Shown piece by piece: positions 42,507 through 51,836 of a stretch of 53,800 bases of DNA. Made by a program: the position numbers and the translations under genes. The notes under the pieces were generated by a model. It saw only the letters and a list, made by a program, of their open reading frames with translations, was not told the origin of the DNA and ran no database searches. Within the stretch, counting starts at the first letter, position 1. The number at the start of each line of letters is the position of its first letter. Source of the DNA: Stenotrophomonas sp. HITSZ_GD (GTDB taxonomy: Bacteria; Pseudomonadota; Gammaproteobacteria; Xanthomonadales; Xanthomonadaceae); contig NZ_JARQXB010000019.1 in NCBI RefSeq assembly GCF_029543105.1, positions 1-53,800 on the forward strand, given 5' to 3'.

Positions 42507-43350
42507 GCCACGCCTTCCCGCGCGGGCGGCGGTGGGCCTGGGCCTGCGCCGCGCGCTCCTGCCCGAGCTGCTCGCCGCCGATCCGGCCCCGTTCGATTTC
42601 CTCGAATGCGCGCCTGACAACTGGGTCGGCATCGGCGGCCTGGCGGCCGAGCAACTGCGCACCCTTTCGCGTCGCGTCCCGCTGACCTGCCACGGGCTGT
42701 CGCTGTCGCTGGGTGGCGTGGCGCCGCTGGACCGCGAATTCCTTGCGGCAACACGGCGCTTTCTGGATGCGCACGAGGTGGCCCTGTACAGCGAACACCT
42801 GAGCTGGTGCGACGACGGTGCGCAGCTGTACGAACTGTTGCCGCTGCCGCATAGCGAGGAAGCGGTGCGCCATGTCGCCGCGCGCATCCGCCAGGCACAG
42901 GACGCGCTCGGGCGCCGCATCGCGATAGAGAACGTCTCGCGCTACGCAACGCCGCCGGCCGGCGCCTCGCCGATGTCCGAGGCCGACTTCGTGCGGGCCG
43001 TGCTGGCCGAGGCGGACTGCGACCTGTTGCTGGACGTCAACAACGTGCAGGTGAACGCGCTGAATGTCGGCGTGGACGCGCGGGCGTTCATCGCCGCGAT
43101 GCCCAGCGCGCGCATCGCCTGCCTGCACGTGGCCGGGCACGATACGCACGAAAGCGGCCTGCGGATCGACACGCACGGCCGCCCGGTGGACGAGGCGGTC
43201 TGGGCGCTGCTGGCGCATGCCTATGCCTGCCATGGCCCGCGCCCGACCCTGCTCGAACGCGACAGCCAGCTCCCGCCGCTGGCGGTGCTCGCGGACGAAT
43301 TGGCGCGCATCCGTGCCGTGCGCGATGCCGCGACGGCGATGCCGGCGTGA
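42493..43350 (+). CDS. DUF692 multinuclear non-heme iron oxidase (BufB/HvfB-like)
   Basis: This 285-residue TIM-barrel enzyme of the MNIO family installs modifications on cysteines of a partner peptide. Metal-ligand-type residues are visible in order: His67, Glu101-His102 (SEHLSW), Glu146-Asn147 (IENVSRY), Asp181-Asn183 (DVNNVQVNA), His212 and His216 (LHVAGHDTH), Asp226-His228 (DTHGRPV) and Glu255. I chose the GTG at 42493, which overlaps the precursor gene by 14 bases and has GAAGG upstream; an earlier ATG at 42382 lies inside the precursor and would add a non-homologous tail. Tight coupling supports a peptide-enzyme pair. Confidence 0.9.
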   Translation: MPASEPRLPARAAVGLGLRRALLPELLAADPAPFDFLECAPDNWVGIGGLAAEQLRTLSRRVPLTCHGLSLSLGGVAPLDREFLAATRRFLDAHEVALYSEHLSWCDDGAQLYELLPLPHSEEAVRHVAARIRQAQDALGRRIAIENVSRYATPPAGASPMSEADFVRAVLAEADCDLLLDVNNVQVNALNVGVDARAFIAAMPSARIACLHVAGHDTHESGLRIDTHGRPVDEAVWALLAHAYACHGPRPTLLERDSQLPPLAVLADELARIRAVRDAATAMPA

Positions 43351-44096
43351 GCACCTTGCAGGCCCAGCAGCACGCGTTCGCGGCGTACCTGCGCGATCCG
43401 GGCGCGCATGCGCCGCCGCAAGGCTTCGACCCCGAAGCCGCCGCGCTCTATCGGCAGCTGTTCCGCCGCAACATCGGCCAGTTGCTGGCGGCGAACTTCC
43501 CGGTGATCCGCGCCACGCTCGCGCCCGATGCGTGGGACGCACTGGGCGACGCGTTCTGCCGCGACCACCGCGCGCGCACGCCGGTGTTCCCCCGCTTCGG
43601 GGCGGAATTCGTGTCCTTCCTCGAACACCATCCGTTGCCCGGCCATGCGCCCTGGCTGGCGGAGCTGGCGCGCCACGAATGGACCGAGCAGTCGCTGCGC
43701 ATCGACGACACGCCGCTGCCCGCCCACGACCCGCAAGGCGACCTGCTCGCCGGCATCCCCGTGTGCTCGCCCTGGCTGCGGCTGGAAAGCTATCGCTGGC
43801 CAGTGCACCGAATCGGCCCCACCCTCCCGCCTCCCGCGCCGCTGGAGGAACCGGTGTGGCTATTGGCCCGGCGCGATGCGCAGGGCCAGGTGCGCTTTGC
43901 CGAACTCGGCGCCTGGACCGCGCGCCTGTTGCACTGGCTGGACGCACCCGGGCCGGACACCGGCGGGCAGCGCCTGCGGCACCTCGCACGCGAGGCCGGC
44001 GCCGAGGGCGATGAGGTGTTGCTCGCGCACGCCGAGGCGCTGCTGCGCCGTTTGCACGCCCAGGGCAGCGTGCTCGGCACGCGTATCGGCACCTGA
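43347..44096 (+). CDS. DUF2063 partner protein (BufC/HvfC-like)
   Basis: This 249-residue protein has an N-terminal DUF2063 domain (about 1-95; [51 protein letters not shown]) and a less conserved C-terminal half that probably recognises the precursor. In known MNIO systems this partner is needed to present the peptide. The start is GTG, overlapping the DUF692 stop (GTGA). No export or DoxX-type gene follows; the next gene is rnt. Confidence 0.88.
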   Translation: MSTLQAQQHAFAAYLRDPGAHAPPQGFDPEAAALYRQLFRRNIGQLLAANFPVIRATLAPDAWDALGDAFCRDHRARTPVFPRFGAEFVSFLEHHPLPGHAPWLAELARHEWTEQSLRIDDTPLPAHDPQGDLLAGIPVCSPWLRLESYRWPVHRIGPTLPPPAPLEEPVWLLARRDAQGQVRFAELGAWTARLLHWLDAPGPDTGGQRLRHLAREAGAEGDEVLLAHAEALLRRLHAQGSVLGTRIGT

Positions 44097-44134
44097 ATCG
44101 CGCCGGGCGCTGCAAACTGGGCCCGCGGGCGACC

Positions 44135-44143
44135 TGCTAGGCT
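44135..44143 (+). promoter_or_regulatory. Extended -10 of rnt, leaderless arrangement
   Basis: TGCTAGGCT ends six bases before the rnt ATG at 44150, with no ribosome site in between. The spacing equals that at ampD and predicts a transcript starting at the start codon. No convincing -35 is seen. Confidence 0.5.
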
Positions 44144-44149
44144 ATTGCG

Positions 44150-44791
44150 ATGAACGAGAACGTCGAAAGCACCGGGGCCGCGCCCATCGTCACGCCGATG
44201 TCGCGCCGCTTCCGGGGCTACCTGCCGGTGGTGGTGGACGTGGAAACCGGCGGCTTCGACTGGAACCGGCACGCGCTGCTGGAGATCGCCGTCGTGCCGA
44301 TCGAGATGGACGCCAACGGCCTGCTGTATCCCGGCGAGACCAGCAGCGCGCACGTGGTGCCGGCGCCGGGCACGGACATCGACCCGAAATCGCTGGAAGT
44401 GACCGGCATCGTGCTCGACCATCCGTTCCGTTTCGCCAAGGAAGAGAAGGCCGCGCTGGACCACGTGTTCGCGCCGGTGCGCGCGGCGGTGAAGAAGCAC
44501 GGCTGCCAGCGCGCGATCCTGGTGGGCCACAACGCGCACTTCGACTTGAACTTCCTCAATGCGGCGGTCGCGCGCACGTCCCACAAGCGCAACCCGTTCC
44601 ACCCCTTCAGCGTGTTCGACACCGTGACCCTGGCCGGCGTGGCCTATGGCCAGACGGTGTTGGCGCGCGCCGCGCAGGCCGCCGGGCTGGACTGGAACGC
44701 GGCCGATGCGCACAGCGCCGTCTACGACACCGAGCAGACCGCGCGCCTGTTCTGCAAGATCACCAACGCCTGGCCGAGCCCCACGCCGTAA
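44150..44791 (+). CDS. rnt: Ribonuclease T
   Basis: This 213-residue 3'-5' exonuclease of the DEDDh class trims tRNA and other stable RNA ends. Exo I is [10 protein letters not shown], Exo II is [12 protein letters not shown] and Exo III is [13 protein letters not shown], with the catalytic His. The family's [19 protein letters not shown] stretch is present. The start is the ATG at 44150, which lacks a ribosome site and may be leaderless. Confidence 0.95.
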   Translation: MNENVESTGAAPIVTPMSRRFRGYLPVVVDVETGGFDWNRHALLEIAVVPIEMDANGLLYPGETSSAHVVPAPGTDIDPKSLEVTGIVLDHPFRFAKEEKAALDHVFAPVRAAVKKHGCQRAILVGHNAHFDLNFLNAAVARTSHKRNPFHPFSVFDTVTLAGVAYGQTVLARAAQAAGLDWNAADAHSAVYDTEQTARLFCKITNAWPSPTP

Positions 44792-44824
44792 GGGCCGCAT
44801 ACGCGGCTACCGCCGCCCGGCGCG

Positions 44825-47800
44825 TCAGCCGATCCGAATCCGGTCGCGCCCGTCGCTCTTGGCCTCGTACAGCGCGTGGTCCGCACGCTGCAGCAGCGAG
44901 GAGCCGGACTCGTCCTCGCGCAGCTCCGCCACGCCGGCGCTGAAGGTCACCCGCAATCCCTCGATGCCGCCCCAGTCCGAGCGCGCATGGAACAGCTCGC
45001 GGATCCGCGCGCACACGCGCTCGGCCTCTTCGGCCGGCGTGTCGCTCAGCAGGATGGCGAATTCCTCACCGCCCAGGCGCGCCGGCAGGTCCGAGGCGCG
45101 GCAGGCGGCGGTGAGCAGCGCGCCCACCTCGTGCAGCACCGCATCGCCGGTGGCGTGCGAGTGGCGGTCGTTGATCAGCTTGAAGTGGTCGATGTCCAGG
45201 ATCACCAGCGACAGCAACCGCCCACTGCGCCGCGCGCGGCTGAGATCGCGCGCCAACGCCTCATCAAACTGGCGGCGGTTGGGCAGCCCGGTCAGCGCGT
45301 CCTCGTGGGCCTGCCGCTCGAAGGCGTCCGAGCGCAGGCGCAGGCGGGTCAGCAGCTCGCTCTTTTCCTGGTTGGCCAGCAGCAGGCGCTGGGCCTGCTG
45401 CTGCAGGTCCTGGGTGCGCTCGCGCACCAGTTCGGCCAGGCGCTCGTTGCGCCGCTTGTAGCGCTGGATGCCGAAGCGGTACAGCGCCACCAGCAGCAGC
45501 ACCAGGGCTAGCGCGGCGATGGCCTGCACGTCGTGGCGCTGCCACCACAGCGGCGCGATGCTGAAACGCAGCACCGCCTCGCGCTCGCTCCAGCGGCCGC
45601 CGGGGTGGCGGGCGGAGACGTGCAGGATGTACTGGCCCGGCGCCAGGCCGATGAATTCCACGTTGCGCTGCCGCCCGCGTTCGATCCATTCGCTGTCCAG
45701 CCCTTCCAGGCGGGTGCGGTACTCGATGCGCTCGGACAGCAGGTAGCTCAGGCCGACATACGTCACCGACACCCGGCTGCGTCCGGGCACGCGCAGCCGC
45801 GGCGCTTCTTGCCAGCCCTGCGGCTGGCCGTCGACCTGCACGCTTTCGATCACCGGCGGTGGCGGCGTGCGCTCGCGCAAGGCATCCAGGCGCACCGGGT
45901 CGAGCGTGGCCAGGCCCCCGGCGGTGGCGACCCACACCGTGCCGTCGCGGCGCACCAGCGCGGACGGCGCGGAGCTGCCGTTGCCCTGGGAATTCGCCAT
46001 GCCATCCATTTCGTTGAAATGCTCCACGGCGATCCGGCGCTCGCGGCCCTTGGCCACGGCGTTGAGCGTGGCCATCTGCGTGCGCATCAGCCCGCGGTTG
46101 CTGCTGATCCACACGTTGTTGTCGTGGTCGGCCACCATCTGGAACACCGCATCGACCGGCATGCCCTGCTCCAGGCCGACGCGCGCCAGCTGGCCGTCGC
46201 GGTAGCGGTACAAGCCGCGGTCGCTGCTGATCCACATGTCCGCGCCCGCGCGGTGGAAGCCGAACACGGTGCGCGCACCGCCCAGCGCTTCCAGGTCCGG
46301 ATGCGCCACCTGCCCGTCGTCGCGCAGCAGGTAGGCGCCCTGAATGGTGCCGATCCACAGCGCGCCGCGGCTGCTGGCCAGGGCGGTGATAAGCCCGGTG
46401 GGCACGCCGGGCGTGCGCACCAGGCGCGGTTGGTCGCGCGCCATGGCCACCACGCCGTGCTGGGTACCCAGCCAGACGGTGCCGTCCTCGTCCACGGTGA
46501 TGGCGCGGATGTTGCCGGCCGGCAGGTTGTCGCCGAAGCCGAAGTGGCGCAGGTTCGCGCCGTCGATGCGGTAGACGCCGTCGCCGTAGGTGCCCACCCA
46601 CAGGCGGCCCTCGCGGTCCTCGGCCAGGCTCAGCACCGCCGGCGCGCGGCCATTGCTTTCCGGCAGCGGGTAGTGGCGGATGTGGCCGTCCAGCTCGACC
46701 ACGTCCAGCCCGGTCGAACTGCCCACCCACAGCCGCCCAAGCCGGTCTTCCAGCACGCTGCGGGTGTAATCGCCGCTCAGGCCATCGCGCCGGGTGACGT
46801 TGGCGATCAGCGTCTCGCGCAGGCGGAACAGGCCGGCATTGGCACCGACCCAGATGCTGCCCTCCGCATCCTCGAACAAGCTGCTGATGCGACCGCCGGG
46901 AATCGACACGCTCGGCGGGAAGCGCTCCACGCCCCGGCGGCCGATGCGGAACAGGCCGTTGTTCTCCGTGCCCACCCACAATTCGCCGCGCCGGTCCTGC
47001 AGCAGCGCGGTGAGGTGGCCCTGGCCGGGCACGCGATGCTTGAGCACCGCCTCGCCGTCTTCCAGCCGGTACAGCCCGTCGCCGGCGGCGAACCACAGCG
47101 CGCCATCCGGCGCCATGTACGGCCAGGCCAGCCCGGGCGGCAGGTGGAAGCCGGCCGGGGCGCGATGGAAGCTGCCGTCGGTGTCGCGATAGACCAGGCC
47201 GTCGAAGGTGCCGACCCACACGCGGTCGCGCGCATCCACGGCCAGGCGCATGTAGCTCACCGTCAGCGGCATGTCCGGCGGCGAGGGCTGGTAGACCATC
47301 TTGCCGTCGGTGCCCAGGTAGCCCAGGCCGTTGCCCTCGAACAGCAGCCACAGCCGGCCCTGGCTGTCGGCCTGCATGCCCTGGATGATCACCTGCGGCG
47401 CCGGGTCTTGGTGCGGCCACCACCGCCAGGCGTTGCTGGCGGGGTCGAAGCGGCCGACGTCGCCACGCGAATCACTCAGCCACAGATGGCCCTGGTTATC
47501 GATGAACAACGTGCCCACGCCGTTGTCGAGCAGCCCCGGGCGGGTGCCGCGGTCGAACACGGTGAAGTCCAGGCCGTTGTAGCGCACCAGCCCTTCCCAG
47601 GTGGCGAACCACAGGTGGCCCTCGGCCGTCTGCGCGATGGCGCGGATGGAGTTGTGCGGCAGGCCCTCGCGCGAGGTCCATACGTCGATGGCGTAATCGC
47701 GCAGCGGCGGCGTGCCGGGGTTGGCCGCCGGCGCCCGCCCTGCGCACAGCCCCAGGAGCGCGGCCAGCAGCAGCCAAAGGCCGCCCTGCCACGGCCGGAC

Positions 47801-47848
47801 CATGGTGGGACGGGACAATGGGATTCGCCGCAGGCGGAGCGAGGACAT
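44825..47848 (-). CDS. Beta-propeller sensor diguanylate cyclase
   Basis: This 1007-residue membrane sensor has a signal/anchor segment (about 22-42; GLWLLLAALLGLCAG) and a long periplasmic two-component-regulator propeller (about 50-680) with repeated blades of the GxLWVGT type. A Y_Y_Y domain follows (about 690-770), then a transmembrane segment (ALALVLLLVALYRFGI), a coiled coil and a GGDEF domain. The active site is GGEEF at 926-930, and RASD, five residues before it, fits the inhibitory site. It should make c-di-GMP in response to a ligand such as a saccharide; the ligand is unknown. The ATG at 47848 is chosen; 47803 is an alternative. Confidence 0.9.
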   Translation of the reverse strand: MSSLRLRRIPLSRPTMVRPWQGGLWLLLAALLGLCAGRAPAANPGTPPLRDYAIDVWTSREGLPHNSIRAIAQTAEGHLWFATWEGLVRYNGLDFTVFDRGTRPGLLDNGVGTLFIDNQGHLWLSDSRGDVGRFDPASNAWRWWPHQDPAPQVIIQGMQADSQGRLWLLFEGNGLGYLGTDGKMVYQPSPPDMPLTVSYMRLAVDARDRVWVGTFDGLVYRDTDGSFHRAPAGFHLPPGLAWPYMAPDGALWFAAGDGLYRLEDGEAVLKHRVPGQGHLTALLQDRRGELWVGTENNGLFRIGRRGVERFPPSVSIPGGRISSLFEDAEGSIWVGANAGLFRLRETLIANVTRRDGLSGDYTRSVLEDRLGRLWVGSSTGLDVVELDGHIRHYPLPESNGRAPAVLSLAEDREGRLWVGTYGDGVYRIDGANLRHFGFGDNLPAGNIRAITVDEDGTVWLGTQHGVVAMARDQPRLVRTPGVPTGLITALASSRGALWIGTIQGAYLLRDDGQVAHPDLEALGGARTVFGFHRAGADMWISSDRGLYRYRDGQLARVGLEQGMPVDAVFQMVADHDNNVWISSNRGLMRTQMATLNAVAKGRERRIAVEHFNEMDGMANSQGNGSSAPSALVRRDGTVWVATAGGLATLDPVRLDALRERTPPPPVIESVQVDGQPQGWQEAPRLRVPGRSRVSVTYVGLSYLLSERIEYRTRLEGLDSEWIERGRQRNVEFIGLAPGQYILHVSARHPGGRWSEREAVLRFSIAPLWWQRHDVQAIAALALVLLLVALYRFGIQRYKRRNERLAELVRERTQDLQQQAQRLLLANQEKSELLTRLRLRSDAFERQAHEDALTGLPNRRQFDEALARDLSRARRSGRLLSLVILDIDHFKLINDRHSHATGDAVLHEVGALLTAACRASDLPARLGGEEFAILLSDTPAEEAERVCARIRELFHARSDWGGIEGLRVTFSAGVAELREDESGSSLLQRADHALYEAKSDGRDRIRIG

Positions 47849-47922
47849 GGAGGGACGGGAAAGGTTCTCGAGACGGAGGAGGCAAGAACCGGGCCACTGC
47901 GCCGCAGCGGGGCCCGCCAGGC

Positions 47923-48669
47923 TCACCCCTGCCGCTGGCGCACCGCCTCGAACAGGGTCACGCCCGCCGCCACCGACACGTTGAGGCTTTCGATCTCGCC
48001 CGGCATCGGGATGCGCACCAGGCCATCGCAATGCTCGCGGGTCAGGCGGCGCAGGCCATCGGCCTCGCCCCCCAGTACCAGCGCGACGTTGCCGCGCAGG
48101 TCCAGCGAGTACAGGGAAGCCTCGGCTTCGCCTGCCAGGCCGTAAATCCACACGCCCAGCTTCTGGATCTCGCGCAGGCAGCGCGACAGGTTGGTGACCG
48201 CCACCACCGGGATACGGTCGGCGGCACCCGCGGAAGTCTTGCGCACGGTCGCGTTGACCGTGGCCGATTTGTCCTTGGGAATCACCACCGCGGTAACACC
48301 GGCGGCGGCCGCGCTGCGCAGGCACGCACCGAGATTGTGCGGGTCCTGCACCCCATCGAGCACCAGCAGCAGCGCCTTGCCCTCGGCCGCCTCGACCAGG
48401 CCCGGCAGCTCGCTCTCGGCCCAGGTCTGGGCGGCGGCATAGCGCGCGGCCACGCCCTGGTGGCGCACCTGGCCGCCGACGCCGTCGAGCGCCTGCCCGC
48501 TGACGCGGCGCACGTCGATACCCTTGCGGCGGGCGTTCTCTTCGATTTCCTGCAGGCGCGGATTCTTGCTGCCGGCCTCGACCAACACCTCGCGCACGTG
48601 GTCGGCGTCATTCTCGATCGAGGACGCGACGGCGTTGACGCCGACGATCCATTGGTTCTGCTTGCTCAT
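47923..48669 (-). CDS. rlmB: 23S rRNA (guanosine-2251-2'-O)-methyltransferase RlmB
   Basis: This 248-residue SPOUT methyltransferase has an N-terminal substrate-binding domain (1-80; WIVGVNAVASSIEN) and a C-terminal trefoil knot. Its motifs are LDGVQDPHNLGACLRSA, LVLGGEADGLRRLTREHCD and IPMPGEIESLNVSVAAG. It methylates G2251 in the P-loop of 23S rRNA. The ATG at 48669 gives the normal start; the reading from 48705 adds a non-homologous tail. It lies downstream of rnr as in E. coli, but with a GFA gene between. Confidence 0.95.
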   Translation of the reverse strand: MSKQNQWIVGVNAVASSIENDADHVREVLVEAGSKNPRLQEIEENARRKGIDVRRVSGQALDGVGGQVRHQGVAARYAAAQTWAESELPGLVEAAEGKALLLVLDGVQDPHNLGACLRSAAAAGVTAVVIPKDKSATVNATVRKTSAGAADRIPVVAVTNLSRCLREIQKLGVWIYGLAGEAEASLYSLDLRGNVALVLGGEADGLRRLTREHCDGLVRIPMPGEIESLNVSVAAGVTLFEAVRQRQG

Positions 48670-48759
48670 GCGGACGGGGGGCGGGGGATGGCCGAAAGAA
48701 GCCAATGGTAGGGGTTATGGCCGGTGCTGGCACGGCCCGCGTGGTCGTAGGGCCCCGCC

Positions 48760-49227
48760 CTACCCGGCCGGCGGCCAGCGGACGGTGTCGTGATCCGGGT
48801 GCTGGCAGGACACCAGCGCGGCCAGGAAGGGGGTGGCCTGGACGTCTTGCTCGGTGCGGGTTCCCGGCAAGGCGGCCAGGCCCTCGACGAAGGGCAGCCG
48901 CGCCTCCAGCCCGAACTGCAGGCGCGGCGCGATGGCGGCCGGCTCATCGAATGCGCCGTGCGCCACCGCCATGCCATCCGGCGCCTCGTAGGGCAGCGGG
49001 GTGCCGCAATCGCCGCAGAAGCCGCGCCGCACCAGGTTGGAGGACGCGAAGTGGCGCGGCGCGCCGCGGGTCCAGGCGAAATCCGCGCCACGCACCGACA
49101 CCAATGGCGCGTAATACGCGCCGAAGGCTTTCTGGCACATCCGGCAGTGGCAGATCGACGCTTCCAGGTCGCCTTCGACCCGGAAGCGCACCGCGCCGCA
49201 CTGGCATCCACCACTGTACCGGCCCAT
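48760..49227 (-). CDS. GFA (CENP-V) family zinc-binding protein
   Basis: This 155-residue protein is of the glutathione-dependent formaldehyde-activating-enzyme family. Zinc ligands are visible in GGCQCGAVRF, CHCRMCQKAFGA and FCGDCGTPL. Most members have no proven activity, so formaldehyde activation should not be assumed. It starts 10 bases after rnr and is inserted between rnr and rlmB. Confidence 0.9.
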   Translation of the reverse strand: MGRYSGGCQCGAVRFRVEGDLEASICHCRMCQKAFGAYYAPLVSVRGADFAWTRGAPRHFASSNLVRRGFCGDCGTPLPYEAPDGMAVAHGAFDEPAAIAPRLQFGLEARLPFVEGLAALPGTRTEQDVQATPFLAALVSCQHPDHDTVRWPPAG

Positions 49228-49237
49228 GGCATCGCCC

Positions 49238-51763
49238 TCAGTAAGGCTGCTTCTTGCGCTTGGCCGGTTGCCCGCGCGGCGGCGGCGGCGCCGGTTCGGC
49301 GTCCTTGGCTTCCACCAGGCGGAAATCGATCTTGCGCTCTTCCATGCTGGCCTTCAGCACCAGCACGCGCACGCGGTCGCCGAGCCGGAATTCCAGGCCG
49401 CGGCGCTCGCCCGAGAGCGTCTTGCGGATCGGGTCGAAGTGGTAATAGTCCTGCGGCAGCTGGGTGACGTGGACCAGGCCGTTGACCTTGGACTCGTCCA
49501 GCTCCACGAACAGGCCGAAGCTGGTCACGCCGCTGATCACGCCATCGAACTGGCCGCCGACGTGTTTTTCCATCCAGGCCGCGCGGTAGCGCTCGTCCAC
49601 TTCGCGCTCGGCCTCGTCGGCGCGGCGCTCGCGCTCGGAGCACTGCAGCGCCAGCGCCGCCATCTCGCGGGCGGAGTAGAGGTACTTGTCGGCGCGCCCG
49701 CCGGTCAGCGCGTACTTGATCGCGCGATGCACCAGCAGGTCCGGGTACCGGCGGATCGGCGAGGTGAAGTGTGCATACGCATCCAGCGCCAGGCCGAAGT
49801 GGCCCTGGTTGTCCGGCGAATACACCGCCAGGCTCTGGCTGCGCAGCAACACCGATTCGAGCAGCGCCGAATCCGGGCGCTCGCGCACCTTCTTCAGCAG
49901 CTTGGTGTAATCGCCCGGCTTGACCTTGCTCCACGGCGGCAGGCTGAGCTTGAACTCCTTGAGGAATTCCAGCAGGTCTTCGTACTTGTGCTCCGGCGGG
50001 CGCTCGTGGATGCGGAACGGCGCCGGGATGTGGTGGGCGATGAGGTAGCGCGCGGCCTGCACGTTGGCCGCGATCATGCATTCCTCGATGAGCTTGTGCG
50101 CGTCGTTGCGCACCAGCATGCCCGCCTGGGTGACCTCGCCGCGGTTGTCCAGCACGAAGCGCACCTCGGAGGATTCGAACTCGATCGCCCCACGCTGCGT
50201 ACGCGCCTTCGCCAGCACGTGGTAGAGCTGGAACAGCTGCTGCACCTGCGGCAGGAGCGCGCCGACCTGCGCCTTGGCGTCGGCATCGTCCTCGCCCACC
50301 GCCTTCCAGACCTGGGTGTAGGTCAGGCGCGCGTGCGAGTTCATCACCGCCTCGTAGAAGCGCGAGGACGTCACCTCACCCGCGCGGTCCACCTGCATGT
50401 CGCAGACGAAGCACATGCGGTCGACCTTGGGATTGAGCGAGCAGATGCCGTTGGAGAGCGTCTCCGGCAGCATCGGCACCACGAAACCGGGGAAGTACAC
50501 CGAGGTGGCGCGCTTTTGCGCCTCGTCGTCCAGCGGCGTGCCGGGGCGCACGTAGTGCGAGACGTCGGCAATGGCGACCACGAGGCGGAAGCCATCGCGG
50601 GTGGGCTCGCAGTAGACCGCGTCGTCGAAGTCCTTGGCGTCCTCGCCGTCGATGGTGACCAGCGGGGTGGAACGCAGGTCGACGCGACCGCCGATCATCG
50701 AAGGCTCGACCACCAGCGGCACCGCGGCGGCTTCGTCCAGCACTTCCTGCGGGAACTCGTGCGGCAGGTCGTGGCCGTGGATGGCGGTCTCCACCACCAG
50801 CGACGGGGTGAGCTTGTCGCCCAGCACCGCGATGATCTTGCCGATTGCCGGGCGGCGACCATCCGGCGGGGCGATCATCTCGCATACCACCAGCTGGCCC
50901 TCGCGCGCGCCGCCAGTCTGGTCGGCGGGAATTTGCAGGTTGCGCTGGATGCGCTTGTCGTCCGGATCGACGTAGGCGATGCCGAGTTCGTAGAAGAAGC
51001 GCCCGATCAGCCGGGTGACGCGGCGTTCCAGCACGCGGGCGATGCTGCCCTCGCGGCGGCCGCGGCGGTCGATGCCGGTGACGTTGGCCAGCGCGCGGTC
51101 GCCGTGCATCACCTTGCGCATCTCGAACGGCGGCAGGAACAGGTCATCGCCGCCCTCGTCCGGGCGCAGGAAGCCGAAGCCGTCCGGGTTGGCGATCACC
51201 ACGCCGGCAATCAGGTTGGTGTGCTTCACCGGCGCATAGCCGCCGCGGCGGTTCTGCACCAGCTGCGCCTCGCGCACCATCGCGGCGAGGCGCTTGCCCA
51301 GCGCATCGATGCGATGCGACAGGCCCAGGCGCTCGGCGATCTCCTCGGCGGTCTGCGGGCCATCGCATTGCTCGAGCAGCTGCAGGATGGCCTCGCGGCT
51401 GGCGATGGGCTCGGCGTAGCGCTCGGCCTCGCGGGCGGCATGGGGGTCCTGGAAGGAGGATGCCGCGCCGCCGGACATCGGCACGCGTTCGACCTGCGGC
51501 GGCGGGACGCGGCGACCGCGCCGGCCCTCGCCCGCCGGCGCCGCGGGCCCTGGCGCTGACTTGCCGGACTTGCCGGCCTTGCCTGTCTTGCGGGCGCCTT
51601 GGGACGGCGCGCTCAGCGACTCCGGCATCCAGGGCGGCAGCTTCGCCTTACCCGATTTGCCCCCCTTGCCGGCGTTGCCCTGCGGGTTCGACTTGCCCGG
51701 CGCGGATTTGCGCGCGGGGGAGCTTGGGGCCTGGCCGGCATCCCTGGCGTTCTTCTTTTTCAT
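49238..51763 (-). CDS. rnr: Ribonuclease R
   Basis: This 841-residue 3'-5' exoribonuclease degrades structured RNA. It has a basic, low-complexity Lys/Gly/Pro N-terminal extension (1-100), a winged-helix region (about 120-185), cold-shock domains, and an RNB catalytic domain with the Asp cluster in DGEDAKDFDDAVYC (about 375). A C-terminal S1 domain (about 725-810; GVISGVTSFGLFVEL) follows, then a short basic tail (PAKRKKQPY). The N-terminal extension is unlike E. coli RNase R, whose basic region is C-terminal. Confidence 0.95.
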   Translation of the reverse strand: MKKKNARDAGQAPSSPARKSAPGKSNPQGNAGKGGKSGKAKLPPWMPESLSAPSQGARKTGKAGKSGKSAPGPAAPAGEGRRGRRVPPPQVERVPMSGGAASSFQDPHAAREAERYAEPIASREAILQLLEQCDGPQTAEEIAERLGLSHRIDALGKRLAAMVREAQLVQNRRGGYAPVKHTNLIAGVVIANPDGFGFLRPDEGGDDLFLPPFEMRKVMHGDRALANVTGIDRRGRREGSIARVLERRVTRLIGRFFYELGIAYVDPDDKRIQRNLQIPADQTGGAREGQLVVCEMIAPPDGRRPAIGKIIAVLGDKLTPSLVVETAIHGHDLPHEFPQEVLDEAAAVPLVVEPSMIGGRVDLRSTPLVTIDGEDAKDFDDAVYCEPTRDGFRLVVAIADVSHYVRPGTPLDDEAQKRATSVYFPGFVVPMLPETLSNGICSLNPKVDRMCFVCDMQVDRAGEVTSSRFYEAVMNSHARLTYTQVWKAVGEDDADAKAQVGALLPQVQQLFQLYHVLAKARTQRGAIEFESSEVRFVLDNRGEVTQAGMLVRNDAHKLIEECMIAANVQAARYLIAHHIPAPFRIHERPPEHKYEDLLEFLKEFKLSLPPWSKVKPGDYTKLLKKVRERPDSALLESVLLRSQSLAVYSPDNQGHFGLALDAYAHFTSPIRRYPDLLVHRAIKYALTGGRADKYLYSAREMAALALQCSERERRADEAEREVDERYRAAWMEKHVGGQFDGVISGVTSFGLFVELDESKVNGLVHVTQLPQDYYHFDPIRKTLSGERRGLEFRLGDRVRVLVLKASMEERKIDFRLVEAKDAEPAPPPPRGQPAKRKKQPY

Positions 51764-51836
51764 TCAGGAATGGTAGCGCCCTGACCCATCAATCCGGTGT
51801 CATGCTCAAGTGATATACGGATTCCGCACAAAACCG

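Noticed and set aside
45533-48145. 870-codon open frame antisense to the propeller cyclase
   Set aside because: The opposite frame encodes clear repeats and a GGDEF domain, while this one has no recognisable domain.
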